A DNA stretch of 64,000 bases from Gramella sp. Hel_I_59 (GCF_006714895.1 NZ_VFME01000001.1:2852001-2916000); one strand, 5' to 3'; counted from the stretch's first letter, positions 35,733 to 45,642 are shown. Notes: a model not told the origin generated them from the sequence alone. Numbers and translations are program-made.

Positions 35733-36359
35733 ATGAGTTTAGTTCGTCTGAACATAAAAGGAATATCTTACAGTCAAACACAAAATGGAGCCTACGCCCT
35801 GATCCTTAATGAGGAAGATGGTGAACGTAAGTTACCAATTGTTATTGGAGCATTTGAAGCTCAATCCATTGCAATAGCACTGGAAAAAGAGATCAAACCT
35901 CCCAGACCACTTACCCACGACCTTTTCAAAAACTTTTCAGATCGATTCTCGATCACGGTAAAACAGGTTATCATTCACAAACTGGTAGACGGCGTATTTT
36001 ACTCCAGTCTTATTTGTGAACGTGAAGGTGTCGAGGAAGTTGTAGATGCCCGAACCAGCGATGCAATTGCACTTGCATTAAGGTTTGATGCCCCAATTTT
36101 TACTTACAAAAACATTCTTGACAAGGCTGGAATTTTCCTGAAAGCAGACGAGAGTCAGCGCGCAAAGGAAATGAAAGATGAAGAGGAAATAATCGAAGAA
36201 GAACTTCTACGCGAGGACATTGAAGTGAAAATGGACAGCGATTCAGGTTTCAGTAAAATGTCACTAGAAGAACTTAATGAGCTACTTGCCCAGGCTGTGA
36301 ATCAGGAAGATTACGAAAAAGCCGCTCGTCTAAGGGACGAGATCTCCAAAAGAAAATAA
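35733..36359 (+). CDS. Bifunctional nuclease family protein (DUF151) with UVR motif
   Basis: 208 residues. The N-terminal 135 are the BFN/DUF151 domain (ERKLPIVIGAFEAQSIAIALE, RPLTHDL, SLICEREGVEEVVDARTSDAIALALRFDAPIF). The C-terminal 35 form a UvrB/UvrC-interaction helix pair (MSLEELNELLAQAVNQEDYEKAARLRDEI). This fusion is widespread in Bacteroidota. Plant BFN-domain proteins have RNase/DNase activity; the bacterial role is not established. Seven bases separate it from the next gene. Confidence 0.9.
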   Translation: MSLVRLNIKGISYSQTQNGAYALILNEEDGERKLPIVIGAFEAQSIAIALEKEIKPPRPLTHDLFKNFSDRFSITVKQVIIHKLVDGVFYSSLICEREGVEEVVDARTSDAIALALRFDAPIFTYKNILDKAGIFLKADESQRAKEMKDEEEIIEEELLREDIEVKMDSDSGFSKMSLEELNELLAQAVNQEDYEKAARLRDEISKRK

Positions 36360-36365
36360 TCTATA

Positions 36366-38069
36366 ATGAATAAACTCTGGTGTTGCCTGTTTCTGGTCTT
36401 AATTTCTATTGCATCAGCTTCTTCACAAACCATTTCTAAATCCTGGACTCTGGAAAATTCAGCCGAATTTCAGGAGAATTCAGTTTTTCAGGATGTTGAA
36501 GAAGTTCATTTTAACGAAGGTAGCTTCCTTTTTCTGGCAAATTCCGAACAGGATACTATTGCTTCAGGAGACTATCTTTATCAAAAGAAATTACTGGTCC
36601 TGTTTTATAACTCACCAAAAGATACTATCCAAAATCTTAGGGTAACAGGGATTAGTGATCAAAAACTAAGCATTAAAGGCAGAGATAACACCTTCGAACT
36701 TTCAGCAAAACCAAAACTTGCTGAAGATGTAATCCCGGTGAAAGCTGCGAAGCAAATGATCCCCAGCCAGGGAATGTCTACTTCGAGTTTGATTAGAGGT
36801 GTTCTTGGAATGTTCGTGCTTTTACTTATCGCGTTCCTCTTCAGTAGTAACAGAAAAGCGATTAGCTGGAAAACTGTTGGTATAGGATTAGGAGCACAAC
36901 TCATACTGGCTATTGGCGTTTTGAAGATCACCGTAGTTCAGAAGGTATTCGAATTCGTAGGAAAAGTATTTGTATTGATCCTTGATTTTACCGCGGCAGG
37001 AAGTGAATTCCTCTTAGGTGGAATGATGGATGTAGACAGTTTTGGATTTATATTCCTATTTCAGGTACTACCTACCATTATCTTCTTCTCAGCATTGACA
37101 TCTGTATTATTCTACCTTGGAGTGATCCAGATCGTTGTAAAGGGAATGGCCTGGGTACTTACCAAATTAATGGGAATCTCAGGACCTGAAAGTCTCAGTG
37201 TCGCCGGGAACATTTTTCTTGGTCAGACCGAAGCTCCTCTAATGATCAAAGCCTATCTGGAACGTATGACCAGGTCTGAAATTCTACTGGTAATGATTGG
37301 TGGGATGGCTACTGTAGCCGGAGGTGTACTTGCTGCATATATTGGATTTCTTGGTGGTGATGATCCGGAATTAAGACTACAATTTGCTAAACACCTGCTT
37401 GCTGCTTCAGTAATGGCCGCGCCAGGTGCTATTGTAATTTCAAAAATTTTATACCCTCAACAAGAGCCTGTAAATACAGATGTAGAAGTTTCTTCAGACA
37501 AAATTGGTAGTAATATTCTGGATGCCATCGCAAATGGTACTACGGAAGGTTTAAAGCTGGCGGCGAATGTTGCTGCGATGCTACTTGTTTTTATCGCATT
37601 TATTGCCATGATAAATTATATCCTTGGTTATCTTGGTGCGCTTACTACTTTAAACAGCGTAATGGCCGAATATACTCCATATTCTAAATTCTCCCTAGAA
37701 TCGATTTTAGGAATTATCTTTTCTCCTTTGATGTGGATCATAGGTGTGGCAAAAGAAGATATGATGCTAATGGGACAGTTGCTTGGAATTAAACTGGCAG
37801 CAAGTGAATTTGTAGGTTATGTTCAACTAGCAGATCTTAAAAACCCTGCAAATGCATTGAGTCTTAATTACGAAAAGTCGGTCATCATGGCTACCTATAT
37901 GCTCTGCGGATTCGCCAATTTTGCATCCATTGGGATTCAAATTGGTGGAATTGGATCGTTAGCTCCAGGACAGCGTAAAACTCTTTCAGAATTCGGGATG
38001 AAAGCATTAATTGGTGGAACTCTTGCTTCACTTTTATCTGCAACGATCGCCGGAATGATCATTGGCTAA
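36366..38069 (+). CDS. Concentrative nucleoside transporter (CNT/NupC) with periplasmic N-terminal domain
   Basis: 567 residues. A cleavable signal (LISIASASSQ) and about 120 soluble, beta-type residues precede the CNT core (about 145-567). The core has GLGAQLILAIGVLK, the gate and pore motifs FFSALTSVLFYLGVIQ, GPESLSVAGNIFLGQTEAPLMIKAYLERMTRSE and CGFANFASIGIQIGGIGSLAPGQR. The core drives nucleoside uptake with Na+ or H+. The N-terminal domain is an addition seen in Bacteroidota members; its role is unknown. Confidence 0.9.
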   Translation: MNKLWCCLFLVLISIASASSQTISKSWTLENSAEFQENSVFQDVEEVHFNEGSFLFLANSEQDTIASGDYLYQKKLLVLFYNSPKDTIQNLRVTGISDQKLSIKGRDNTFELSAKPKLAEDVIPVKAAKQMIPSQGMSTSSLIRGVLGMFVLLLIAFLFSSNRKAISWKTVGIGLGAQLILAIGVLKITVVQKVFEFVGKVFVLILDFTAAGSEFLLGGMMDVDSFGFIFLFQVLPTIIFFSALTSVLFYLGVIQIVVKGMAWVLTKLMGISGPESLSVAGNIFLGQTEAPLMIKAYLERMTRSEILLVMIGGMATVAGGVLAAYIGFLGGDDPELRLQFAKHLLAASVMAAPGAIVISKILYPQQEPVNTDVEVSSDKIGSNILDAIANGTTEGLKLAANVAAMLLVFIAFIAMINYILGYLGALTTLNSVMAEYTPYSKFSLESILGIIFSPLMWIIGVAKEDMMLMGQLLGIKLAASEFVGYVQLADLKNPANALSLNYEKSVIMATYMLCGFANFASIGIQIGGIGSLAPGQRKTLSEFGMKALIGGTLASLLSATIAGMIIG

Positions 38070-38155
38070 CAGCGTAATTTTTAGAAAACTTTGTAATCTC
38101 ATATTCTTCAGCAGTCTGAAAATGTGCTAATTTGCCGTGCTCAGTAAAACTGAAT

Positions 38156-39139
38156 ATGGAAAAAGCAACTAAGAAAAAAGGATATAGAGGACAGAATGCG
38201 GAATGGCCGCACCAGATACCATTTAAAGGATGGGTAGACATTGGAAAGCGGGTTTATAAAGAAATGTCGGTAGACCACGTTCAGATTGTTGCTGCCGGTG
38301 TTGCATTTTATTTTTTCCTATCCATTTTCCCAACCATTGTAGTAGCAATTTCTATCTACAGCCTGGTTTTAGATCCCGCGCAGATTCAGGAGCAATTATC
38401 CAGACTTACTTTAATACTACCGGATCAGGCATATGGTATGATTACCGATATTCTCAACCCGGTCATAGAACAAGATCGTGAAGAAATTGGCTGGGGTTTG
38501 ATTATTAGCATCCTGGTTAGTATCTGGAGTGCGAACAAGGGAACCAGCGCATTGTTTCAGGGTGTTAATATCGCTTACGATGAAGTTGATACTCGTGGGA
38601 TTATCAAAAAGAATCTACTCACTTTGCTTTTTACATTAGCAGGTGTTGTGGTAGGTCTATTAAGTTTACTTATCGTTATATTCTTCCCGCTACTCATAAA
38701 GAACTTTGGTCTTACACCTGGTCTGGAACATATGCTAACCTGGTTACGCTGGGTTTTCCTGGGAGTTATTCTTATTGTAATGCTAAGTATGGTATATAAA
38801 CTGGCTCCAAACCGAACCAATCCAAAAATGCGCTGGGTGAGCTGGGGAGCGATCCTGGGAACTATCTTCTGGTTAGGAGGCTCTATTGCATTCTCCTGGT
38901 ATGTCGGGAATTTTGGTAGTTATGACGATCTCTACGGAAGCTTCGCCGCTGTTGCAATTCTAATGCTATGGCTATTTCTTACCGCTTTTATTGTTTTAAT
39001 GGGTGCTGAAATTAATTCTGAAATGGAACACCAGACTAAAATCGATTCTACAATTGGTGCTGAAAGGCCCATGGGAAAACGAAATGCTTACCATGCAGAC
39101 AGATGTGCGGTAGTTGAAGATGGTGAAGAAGAATGCTAA
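38156..39139 (+). CDS. YihY/virulence factor BrkB family membrane protein
   Basis: 327 residues. Six hydrophobic segments with the YihY signature: VAAGVAFYFFLSIFPTIVVAISIYSLV, WSANKGTSALFQGVNIAYDE, and YGSFAAVAILMLWLFLTAFIVLMGAEINSE. Not an RNase despite the old RNase BN name. Function unknown. ATG 38156 is preferred over TTG 38132. Confidence 0.9.
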   Translation: MEKATKKKGYRGQNAEWPHQIPFKGWVDIGKRVYKEMSVDHVQIVAAGVAFYFFLSIFPTIVVAISIYSLVLDPAQIQEQLSRLTLILPDQAYGMITDILNPVIEQDREEIGWGLIISILVSIWSANKGTSALFQGVNIAYDEVDTRGIIKKNLLTLLFTLAGVVVGLLSLLIVIFFPLLIKNFGLTPGLEHMLTWLRWVFLGVILIVMLSMVYKLAPNRTNPKMRWVSWGAILGTIFWLGGSIAFSWYVGNFGSYDDLYGSFAAVAILMLWLFLTAFIVLMGAEINSEMEHQTKIDSTIGAERPMGKRNAYHADRCAVVEDGEEEC

Positions 39140-39234
39140 ATTATTATAGATAGGACTGGAATTCAGTCTAAAGTTTAGCCGATTTTCTTATTTTTATTGT
39201 TCGACATTTCACTCCAAAAACTAAGTTTTTCTTC

Positions 39235-40059
39235 ATGAAACAATACCACGATCTTCTTAAACATGTACTTAAAACGGGTGCTCAAAAAGGTGACAGAACC
39301 GGCACTGGAACACAGAGCGTTTTCGGTTATCAGATGCGCTTCGATCTTAGTGAAGGCTTCCCTATGGTTACCACCAAAAAGCTTCATTTGAAATCAATTA
39401 TTTACGAATTACTGTGGTTTCTAAAAGGAGATACTAATATTGAATATCTTAAAGAAAATGGCGTAAGAATATGGAACGAATGGGCAGATGAAAATGGTGA
39501 TCTTGGCCCTGTTTATGGACATCAATGGAGAAACTGGAATAGTGAGGATATTGACCAGATAAAGGTGATTGTAGAGACTTTAAAGACAAATCCTAATAGT
39601 CGAAGAATGCTGGTTTCTGCCTGGAATCCTTCAGTGCTACCGGATACTTCTGTCCCATTTTCAGAAAATGTAGCAAACGGAAAGGCTGCGTTACCTCCCT
39701 GTCATGCATTCTTTCAGTTTTATGTAGCAGACGGAAAACTATCCTGCCAGTTATACCAGCGAAGTGCAGATATTTTTCTGGGAGTCCCATTTAATATTGC
39801 ATCCTATGCCCTACTCACCATGATGATGGCTCAGGTATGCGGGTATGAAGCCGGCGACTTTATCCATACTTTTGGTGATGCTCATATCTATAGCAACCAT
39901 ATGGAGCAGGTGGAACTTCAGCTAAGCAGAGAACCCAGAGAACTTCCTCAAATGAAACTAAATCCTGAAATAAAAAACATCTTTGATTTCACGTTTGAAG
40001 ATTTCAGTTTAGAGAACTATGATCCACATCCGGCGATCAAAGGTAAAGTAGCAGTTTAA
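39235..40059 (+). CDS. thyA: Thymidylate synthase
   Basis: 274 residues. Converts dUMP to dTMP with methylene-tetrahydrofolate. [11 protein letters not shown] (phosphate Arg), [30 protein letters not shown] (catalytic Cys), [20 protein letters not shown] and DAHIYSNH are all present. A short insertion near residues 140-155 ([13 protein letters not shown]) explains the extra length. folA lies 5 kb downstream, not adjacent. Confidence 0.96.
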   Translation: MKQYHDLLKHVLKTGAQKGDRTGTGTQSVFGYQMRFDLSEGFPMVTTKKLHLKSIIYELLWFLKGDTNIEYLKENGVRIWNEWADENGDLGPVYGHQWRNWNSEDIDQIKVIVETLKTNPNSRRMLVSAWNPSVLPDTSVPFSENVANGKAALPPCHAFFQFYVADGKLSCQLYQRSADIFLGVPFNIASYALLTMMMAQVCGYEAGDFIHTFGDAHIYSNHMEQVELQLSREPRELPQMKLNPEIKNIFDFTFEDFSLENYDPHPAIKGKVAV

Positions 40060-40129
40060 TAGCCAGAATATTATTCAGTCCATTGTGGCGGGATAATTGC
40101 AATCTTTAGAATGAACCAAAATTGAGAAC

Positions 40130-40540
40130 ATGAAAAATATATTTCTAGTAGCATTGTTATTTATAGGATTCGGAGCCTTCGCTCAAGACGATGTATCGGT
40201 AAAAGGAAATACAGTTTCTATGAAAGAAACTGCGCCTGTCTGGCCTGGTTGCGAAACAAGTGAAGACACAAAAACCTGTTTCAATTCCATGTTAATGAAA
40301 CATATCAAGGAAAACTACAAGTATCCAAAAAATGAAAAGGGAGAATACATTAGAGGAAAAGCAACAGTTTCATTAGTTGTAAACGAAGAAGGAAAAGTGG
40401 TGGTTAAAGAAGTCACTGGTAAACATCCAAAGATCAATAAGGAAGCAAAAAGAATGATCGAAGCGATACCAACGATGACTCCAGGACAGCTGGCTGGAAA
40501 GCCAAGAGCGATTAGTTACAAGATTCCGCTTACATTATAA
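40130..40540 (+). CDS. Secreted TonB C-terminal-like protein
   Basis: 136 residues with a clear signal peptide (MKNIFLVALLFIGFGAFAQ). APVWPGCE and TCFNSMLMKHIKENYKYP, then GKATVSLVVNEEGKVVVKEVTG and TMTPGQLAGKPRAISYKIPL match the TonB carboxy-terminal domain in the form common in Bacteroidota. No membrane anchor remains after signal cleavage, so it probably does not energise a receptor itself. A single-gene unit. Confidence 0.82.
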   Translation: MKNIFLVALLFIGFGAFAQDDVSVKGNTVSMKETAPVWPGCETSEDTKTCFNSMLMKHIKENYKYPKNEKGEYIRGKATVSLVVNEEGKVVVKEVTGKHPKINKEAKRMIEAIPTMTPGQLAGKPRAISYKIPLTL

Positions 40541-40632
40541 TAGATTTTTAACTCGACCTTAACGAGCTGCTTGCAAGCTCATTTTTAAAAAATTGTAAAT
40601 TTGAGTGATACCAAAAAGTATCGCTCATTTTT

Positions 40633-41796
40633 ATGTTGTCACAATCCGAATTACTACACCTTTTCAAAGAAACCCGAAAAGATTCAGAAAATATTTGCTC
40701 CTTCCTGGAAACCGAAGATTATGTGGTACAACCCATGGTAGATGTTTCACCTCCTAAGTGGCATTTAGGACATACCACCTGGTTCTTTGAAGAATTTATT
40801 TTAAAAAAATATGCAGAGAATCATTCGCTGTTCGATGAGAATACCGCATTTGTTTTCAATAGCTATTACGAAAGTGTTGGTGAAAAAGTAGTACGTACAG
40901 ACAGGGGAAATCTTTCGAGACCAACTGTTGCCTGGATCTATAAATTTAGAGAATACGTTACCACCGAAATTATCAGATTGCTGGAAAATAGTACGCTATC
41001 GAAGGAAGCTCTAGGTGTTCTGGAAATTGGTTGTCATCATGAAAAACAGCATCAGGAACTGTTGTATGCAGATATCAAGTATATTTTAGGAAATAATCCT
41101 CTAATGCCTGAATACAATCAGCAATTTGAAGAAAATCCTGTTCAAGATTTTGAACAAGAATGGTTGGATGTTTCTGAAGGTATTTATGAAATTGGTCATA
41201 CTTCAGAAGATTTCTGCTACGACAATGAATTGGGTATACATAAAACCTATCTACAAGATTTCAGTATTTCGAATAAACTAGTAACTAATTCAGAATATAT
41301 GGAGTTTGTTGAAGCTGGTGGATATGATGATGTTCTTTTGTGGCACGCTGAAGCCTGGGATTGGGTGAACACCAATGAAATTAAAACGCCATTTTACTGG
41401 CATAAGATCGATAACAAATGGCATCAATATACATTAGGAGGATTAAAGCCTTTGAATATGGATGCTCCAGTTACTCATATTAGTTACTATGAAGCTTTCG
41501 CTTATGCGCAATGGAAAGGTATGAGACTACCTACCGAGCAGGAGTGGGAAATTTCTCAAAAAGATTTTGACTGGGGAAGCAGATGGGAATGGACAGAAAG
41601 CTCTTATTCTCCTTACCCAAATTACCAGAAGGCAGACGGCGCTCTTGGTGAATACAATGGAAAGTTCATGGTCAATCAAAAGGTTCTGCGTGGAGCTTCA
41701 GTCGCTACTTCCAGTAAGCATAGCCGTTATACTTATAGAAATTTCTTCCATCCACAATTAAGATGGCAGTTTACGGGTTTCAGGCTCGTTAAATAA
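40633..41796 (+). CDS. egtB: Ergothioneine synthase EgtB (sulfoxide synthase)
   Basis: 387 residues. An N-terminal DinB-like domain carries the Fe(II) ligands: WHLGHTTWF (His 47) and HEKQHQE (His 136, His 140, Glu 142; HX3HXE). The C-terminal formylglycine-generating-enzyme-like domain (about 175-387) shows WLDVSEGIYEIGH, NSEYMEFVEAGGY, GMRLPTEQEWE and FFHPQLRWQFTGFRLVK. EgtB joins hercynine to cysteine or gamma-glutamylcysteine by oxygen. The next gene makes hercynine, which fixes the pathway. No EgtA, EgtC or C-S lyase (EgtE) lies here. Confidence 0.9.
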   Translation: MLSQSELLHLFKETRKDSENICSFLETEDYVVQPMVDVSPPKWHLGHTTWFFEEFILKKYAENHSLFDENTAFVFNSYYESVGEKVVRTDRGNLSRPTVAWIYKFREYVTTEIIRLLENSTLSKEALGVLEIGCHHEKQHQELLYADIKYILGNNPLMPEYNQQFEENPVQDFEQEWLDVSEGIYEIGHTSEDFCYDNELGIHKTYLQDFSISNKLVTNSEYMEFVEAGGYDDVLLWHAEAWDWVNTNEIKTPFYWHKIDNKWHQYTLGGLKPLNMDAPVTHISYYEAFAYAQWKGMRLPTEQEWEISQKDFDWGSRWEWTESSYSPYPNYQKADGALGEYNGKFMVNQKVLRGASVATSSKHSRYTYRNFFHPQLRWQFTGFRLVK

Positions 41797-41802
41797 CATT
41801 AT

Positions 41803-42771
41803 ATGAAAAATCAATCTGCAACCATGTTCGAATCTGTCTTTGCCGAAGACACGCATAAAGGACTTACCAGCTATCCAAAATATTTGCATTCCAAGTATAT
41901 CTATGATAAGAAAGGAGACAAATTGTTTCAGGAAATCATGGCAATGCCTGAATATTACCTTACCAGCTGTGAATTCGATATTTTAAAACAGAACAAGACT
42001 GATATCGCTAAGATTTTCAGCAGTGAGAACGATTTTGATCTTATTGAACTTGGCGCAGGAGACGGTAAAAAGACCAAGCTTCTTCTAAAGGAACTGGTGG
42101 ACAAAAATTATAAGTTCAACTATTTGCCTGTAGATATTAGTCAGAATGTGCTTGATGAACTTGAAGATGCGTTAAAAGATGAAATTCCGCAAGTATCTGT
42201 CAAAACTCAACAAGGAACCTATTTTGAGACACTGGAGAAACTTGCCGAATATAATTCCAGAAAAAAAGTCATCTTAGTTCTGGGTAGTAATATTGGTAAT
42301 CTTTCTCATAGTGAGGCCGTAGATTTTCTTCGGAATATTGCTGTTGCGATGAGCGATGACGATATGTTATTTATGGGTTTTGACCAAAAGAAGGACCCAC
42401 AGATCATCATGAATGCTTATAATGATGCAGCTGGTATTACTGAAAGATTTAATAAGAACTTACTGGTAAGAATTAACCACGAACTGGACGGCGAATTTGA
42501 AGTAGAAAAATTCAAGCACTGGGAAACCTACGATCCAGAAACTGGCACTGCCCGCAGTTTCTTAGTAAGCAAGGAAGAGCAGAGAGTTAAGATCAACAAA
42601 CTCGAACTGGTAGTAAAGTTCGATGCATGGGAGAGCATACATACCGAGATTTCTCAAAAATATGATGATGCAATCGTAAGCTGGTTGGCAGATGAAGCCG
42701 GATTAGTAGTTGAGCGTAATTTTGCAGATTCAGATAACTCCTTTAAAAATTATATCTTTAGAAGGAAATAA
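41803..42771 (+). CDS. egtD: Histidine N-alpha-methyltransferase EgtD
   Basis: 322 residues. SAM-binding DLIELGAGDGKKTKLLL, the FLGSNIGNL-type loop (LVLGSNIGNLSHSEAVDFL) and GFDQKKDPQIIMNAYND are typical of EgtD, which trimethylates histidine to hercynine using three SAM. It begins 6 nt after egtB, so it is co-transcribed. It links the window's sulfur/SAM metabolism to production of a thiol antioxidant. Confidence 0.93.
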   Translation: MKNQSATMFESVFAEDTHKGLTSYPKYLHSKYIYDKKGDKLFQEIMAMPEYYLTSCEFDILKQNKTDIAKIFSSENDFDLIELGAGDGKKTKLLLKELVDKNYKFNYLPVDISQNVLDELEDALKDEIPQVSVKTQQGTYFETLEKLAEYNSRKKVILVLGSNIGNLSHSEAVDFLRNIAVAMSDDDMLFMGFDQKKDPQIIMNAYNDAAGITERFNKNLLVRINHELDGEFEVEKFKHWETYDPETGTARSFLVSKEEQRVKINKLELVVKFDAWESIHTEISQKYDDAIVSWLADEAGLVVERNFADSDNSFKNYIFRRK

Positions 42772-42783
42772 ATTTACTGAACT

Positions 42784-43065
42784 ATGAAAGCTATCTGGAA
42801 AGGCACCGTAATTGCAGAAAGTTCTGAAACGAGGATCGTTGAGAACAATCATTACTTTCCTCCTGAAGATATTAAAGATAAATTCTTTAAACCAAGTGAA
42901 TTCACCACCCGTTGCCCATGGAAAGGCAAAGCTTCCTACTATGATATAGAGGTAGACGGTGAAAAAAATGAAGATGCAGCATGGTTCTACCCGGAGGCAA
43001 GTCACGCGGCTAAACCAATTGAGAATTATGTAGCCTTCTGGAAGGGTGTTCAGGTAACTGAATAG
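42784..43065 (+). CDS. DUF427 domain protein
   Basis: 93 residues. MKAIWKGTVIAESSETRIVENNHYFP and CPWKGKASYYDIEVDGE, with a final YVAFWKGVQV, are the DUF427 signature (small beta-barrel). Function unknown. It lies 12 nt after egtD on the same strand, and so probably belongs to the ergothioneine transcript. Confidence 0.88.
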   Translation: MKAIWKGTVIAESSETRIVENNHYFPPEDIKDKFFKPSEFTTRCPWKGKASYYDIEVDGEKNEDAAWFYPEASHAAKPIENYVAFWKGVQVTE

Positions 43066-43068
43066 GAT

Positions 43069-43359
43069 CTAAACACTTACCACACTATTATCATCTCCCG
43101 CGAAATCATTCCACTTGTAGGCATCTGCAGCTGGATCGTTTTGCCACTGTCCGTCTACAAGATATCTGAATTCGTATGCTTTATCTACTGGTAAATTAAG
43201 CTGAGTCTTGAAATTACCATTTTTATACTTCTTCAATTTTGCTGGTTTCCAGTCATTGAACTCACCCACTAATTCTACCTGATCTGCTTCTTTCGCAGGA
43301 AGGTTAAAAGTGATCTTACATTCCGGTTTGGACTTCAGGTATTGCTTGCTAATTGGCAT
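43069..43359 (-). CDS. Isolated CBM48/AMPK-type glycogen-binding domain protein
   Basis: 96 residues, one domain: KITFNLPAKEADQVELVGEFNDWKPAKLKKYKNGNFKTQLNLP then YEFRYLVDGQWQNDPAADAYKWNDFAGDDNSVV. This is the isoamylase N-terminal / AMPK-beta beta-sandwich, with FNDW and the aromatic residues that contact glucan. Stand-alone copies are common in Bacteroidota; partner enzyme unknown. Convergent with the DUF427 gene, 3 nt apart. Confidence 0.88.
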   Translation of the reverse strand: MPISKQYLKSKPECKITFNLPAKEADQVELVGEFNDWKPAKLKKYKNGNFKTQLNLPVDKAYEFRYLVDGQWQNDPAADAYKWNDFAGDDNSVVSV

Positions 43360-43537
43360 AGTTTTAATTTAATGATTGACTCTTCAAATTAAATTAAAAT
43401 ATACTTGTAAACCAATACATATCAGCGTTCTACATCATTTTTGTAATATTACTAATTTTAGTCATTTATAGAGATAATTCTTTATTCCGAAAACGGTTTT
43501 GGATATGAATAGATTAAATATCTGCAGAATTTTAAGA

Positions 43538-44614
43538 TTAAATTCCGAGTACATTAAACAGTTTATTCAGGTCTTTTTCAGAATTAAAGTAGTGTAAACT
43601 AATTCGAATTCCGTTTCCTCTCATGGAAGTGATAATATCTTCTGATCTCAATTTCTGAAATAGTTGTTCATCGCCTTTAATATTAAAAAGGGATGAATAG
43701 ATCTCTCTTTCTGCAACCCATTCTTCCAGCAAACCAGCCGATTTAAAACGTTCCCGGGCTATATGCTTCAGCTTGGAAATCTGACCTTCAATGGGATCCC
43801 AGCCAATCTTCTGAATAATTTCAATCGCAATTTTTAAGCTTCCGAAGTTAAGCGTATCATAATGACCCGGTTCGAACTTCCCAAGAAAATTACCCTCATG
43901 TTCTTTGTACTTTCCTTGCAGCGAACCGAAACCAAGATGTTTAGGATTCAGTCTTCCTTCTACACGATCGCTAAATAACATAAAGCCATTACCGTAACCA
44001 GCATTCATCCATTTGTAGCAACTGGAGATCGCGATATCCAATCCGCTATTTTCAAAATCAAATGCTTCGGTTCCAAAGTATTGAGTCCCGTCGCCAATAA
44101 GTAGAAGTTCCGGGAATTGCTCTTTTAAATCCTTTATGAAATCTGAACTCAATTGCACCCCATTAATGTACTGGACAATACTAAAGGCGAATACGTCGGG
44201 TTTCTCTTTCTTGATGGCATCGAGAATATTATTTTCCAGATCCTTATCCAGGTTTGCATAACAGACTTGAAAATCTCTTGATTCCACCGGCCAGTTGATC
44301 GAAGGATAATCATCCTTAAGCAGTAGAATTTTGGCACCCGAATCGATTCCTTCCAGGATACTATTGAAGCCATAGGAGAAATTTGGAATCAAAGCCACCC
44401 GGTTTGGTGCACAGTGATATAAAGAACCTATACTTTCCCGTACCCCTGTAAGCATCTCTCCCATTTTCTCTTTCAAAACACTTGCTTTTAAGAAAAAATC
44501 CATGTCATGATCCTGCCTGAATTCCCAAACTTTATCGGGAAGTAAGCCGCAAGCAGCCGTGTTGAAGTATGTATATTGCTGAAGTACAGGAAAGCCTTTT
44601 CTTAAATTATCCAT
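43538..44614 (-). CDS. PLP-dependent aminotransferase, class V fold
   Basis: 358 residues. NTAACGLLPDKV at the N-terminus, FSIVQYINGVQL, LLIGDGTQYFGT (PLP-contacting Asp) and SSCYKWMNAGYGNGFML, where the Lys would form the Schiff base. Related to cysteine desulfurase and isopenicillin-N-epimerase-like enzymes, but I see no active-site Cys loop of NifS/SufS, so it is probably not a desulfurase. An EgtE-like C-S lyase role is conceivable, as EgtE belongs to this fold and this gene is 0.8 kb from egtBD, but that is inference. Confidence 0.8.
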   Translation of the reverse strand: MDNLRKGFPVLQQYTYFNTAACGLLPDKVWEFRQDHDMDFFLKASVLKEKMGEMLTGVRESIGSLYHCAPNRVALIPNFSYGFNSILEGIDSGAKILLLKDDYPSINWPVESRDFQVCYANLDKDLENNILDAIKKEKPDVFAFSIVQYINGVQLSSDFIKDLKEQFPELLLIGDGTQYFGTEAFDFENSGLDIAISSCYKWMNAGYGNGFMLFSDRVEGRLNPKHLGFGSLQGKYKEHEGNFLGKFEPGHYDTLNFGSLKIAIEIIQKIGWDPIEGQISKLKHIARERFKSAGLLEEWVAEREIYSSLFNIKGDEQLFQKLRSEDIITSMRGNGIRISLHYFNSEKDLNKLFNVLGI

Positions 44615-44677
44615 AAGCTATTGGAAGTTCTTTTGATAAAAATGTAAATTTGAAACTACACTAAGGTACTTTTTATT

Positions 44678-45142
44678 ATGTTTTCCAAAAAGAAAAACGA
44701 ATCCAAAATAGATTATGAACAAAGGGAGCTCTATGAGAATGCCAGGCAGAGAGCAAGACAGAAAAAAAGACTGTTCCGGCATTTTGTAATATTTTTAATT
44801 GGTGCCGCTTTTCTTATTGTATTGAATGTCGTGGTGGGTTACCAGGAAGATTTTAAACCCCTTGGATATAACTGGTTTGTTTGGGCCGTTCTACTATGGA
44901 CGCTGTTATTCCTGATCCATTTCTTCAATGTCTTTATCATTAATAGTTTTATGGGAAAAGACTGGGAAGCAAAACAGGTGGACAGACTGGTTAAAAAACA
45001 GCAAGAGAAAATAGCTCAACTTCAAACCAAAGTAGAGAAAGACCATCCACTACCCGATCGCAGCACTCACGCTAAAAATACAGATACAGATTTTCAGAAC
45101 AGAATTACTCCTGGAGATCCGGATAGACCAATAAACAGTTAA
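44678..45142 (+). CDS. 2TM domain-containing protein
   Basis: 154 residues. A charged N-terminal helix (YEQRELYENARQRARQKKRLFRHFVIF) leads into two hydrophobic segments (IGAAFLIVLNVVVG and WFVWAVLLWTLLFLIHFFNVFI), the 2TM (histidine-kinase-associated) domain, and a hydrophilic tail. Function unknown. It is 2 nt before folA. Confidence 0.82.
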   Translation: MFSKKKNESKIDYEQRELYENARQRARQKKRLFRHFVIFLIGAAFLIVLNVVVGYQEDFKPLGYNWFVWAVLLWTLLFLIHFFNVFIINSFMGKDWEAKQVDRLVKKQQEKIAQLQTKVEKDHPLPDRSTHAKNTDTDFQNRITPGDPDRPINS

Positions 45143-45144
45143 AT

Positions 45145-45642
45145 ATGATCACAATGATTGCTGCGGCAGCAGAAAACAATGCACTAGGCAAGGACAACGA
45201 TCTTGTATGGCATCTTCCAGACGATTTCAAAAGATTTAAAAGACTTACCTCCGGGCATCATATTATTATGGGTCGCAAAACTTTCGAGTCTTTCCCAAAA
45301 TTACTTCCAGACAGAACGCACGTGATCATTACCAGAAAGGAAGATTACTCTCCGGAAAATACTATTGTAGTACATTCTATGGAAGATGCATTAAAAGTTT
45401 CAAAACTGGATGATCAGGCTTTTATAATTGGAGGCGGTGAAATTTACAAAATGGGGATGGAACATGCTCATAGAATTGAATTAACCCGAGTTCATGGTGA
45501 GTTTGAAGCCGACACACATTTTCCGGAAATTGATAAAAGTGAATGGGAAATAGTCAAAGATCAGTTTCATGATAAAGATGAAAAACACGACTACTCGTTT
45601 ACTTATCTAACCTATGAAAGAAAGCAGGAAAAATCTCATTGA
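45145..45642 (+). CDS. folA: Dihydrofolate reductase
   Basis: 165 residues. MITMIAAAAENNALGKDNDLVWHLPDDFKRFKRLT (substrate Asp), IMGRKTFESFP, and FIIGGGEIYKM are canonical. Reduces dihydrofolate, regenerating the cofactor consumed by thyA upstream. Its last 29 nt overlap the next gene. Confidence 0.95.
   Translation: MITMIAAAAENNALGKDNDLVWHLPDDFKRFKRLTSGHHIIMGRKTFESFPKLLPDRTHVIITRKEDYSPENTIVVHSMEDALKVSKLDDQAFIIGGGEIYKMGMEHAHRIELTRVHGEFEADTHFPEIDKSEWEIVKDQFHDKDEKHDYSFTYLTYERKQEKSH

Noticed and set aside
43538..44614. Cysteine desulfurase (SufS/NifS)
   Set aside because: The fold fits, but I see no active-site Cys loop or suf/isc neighbours.
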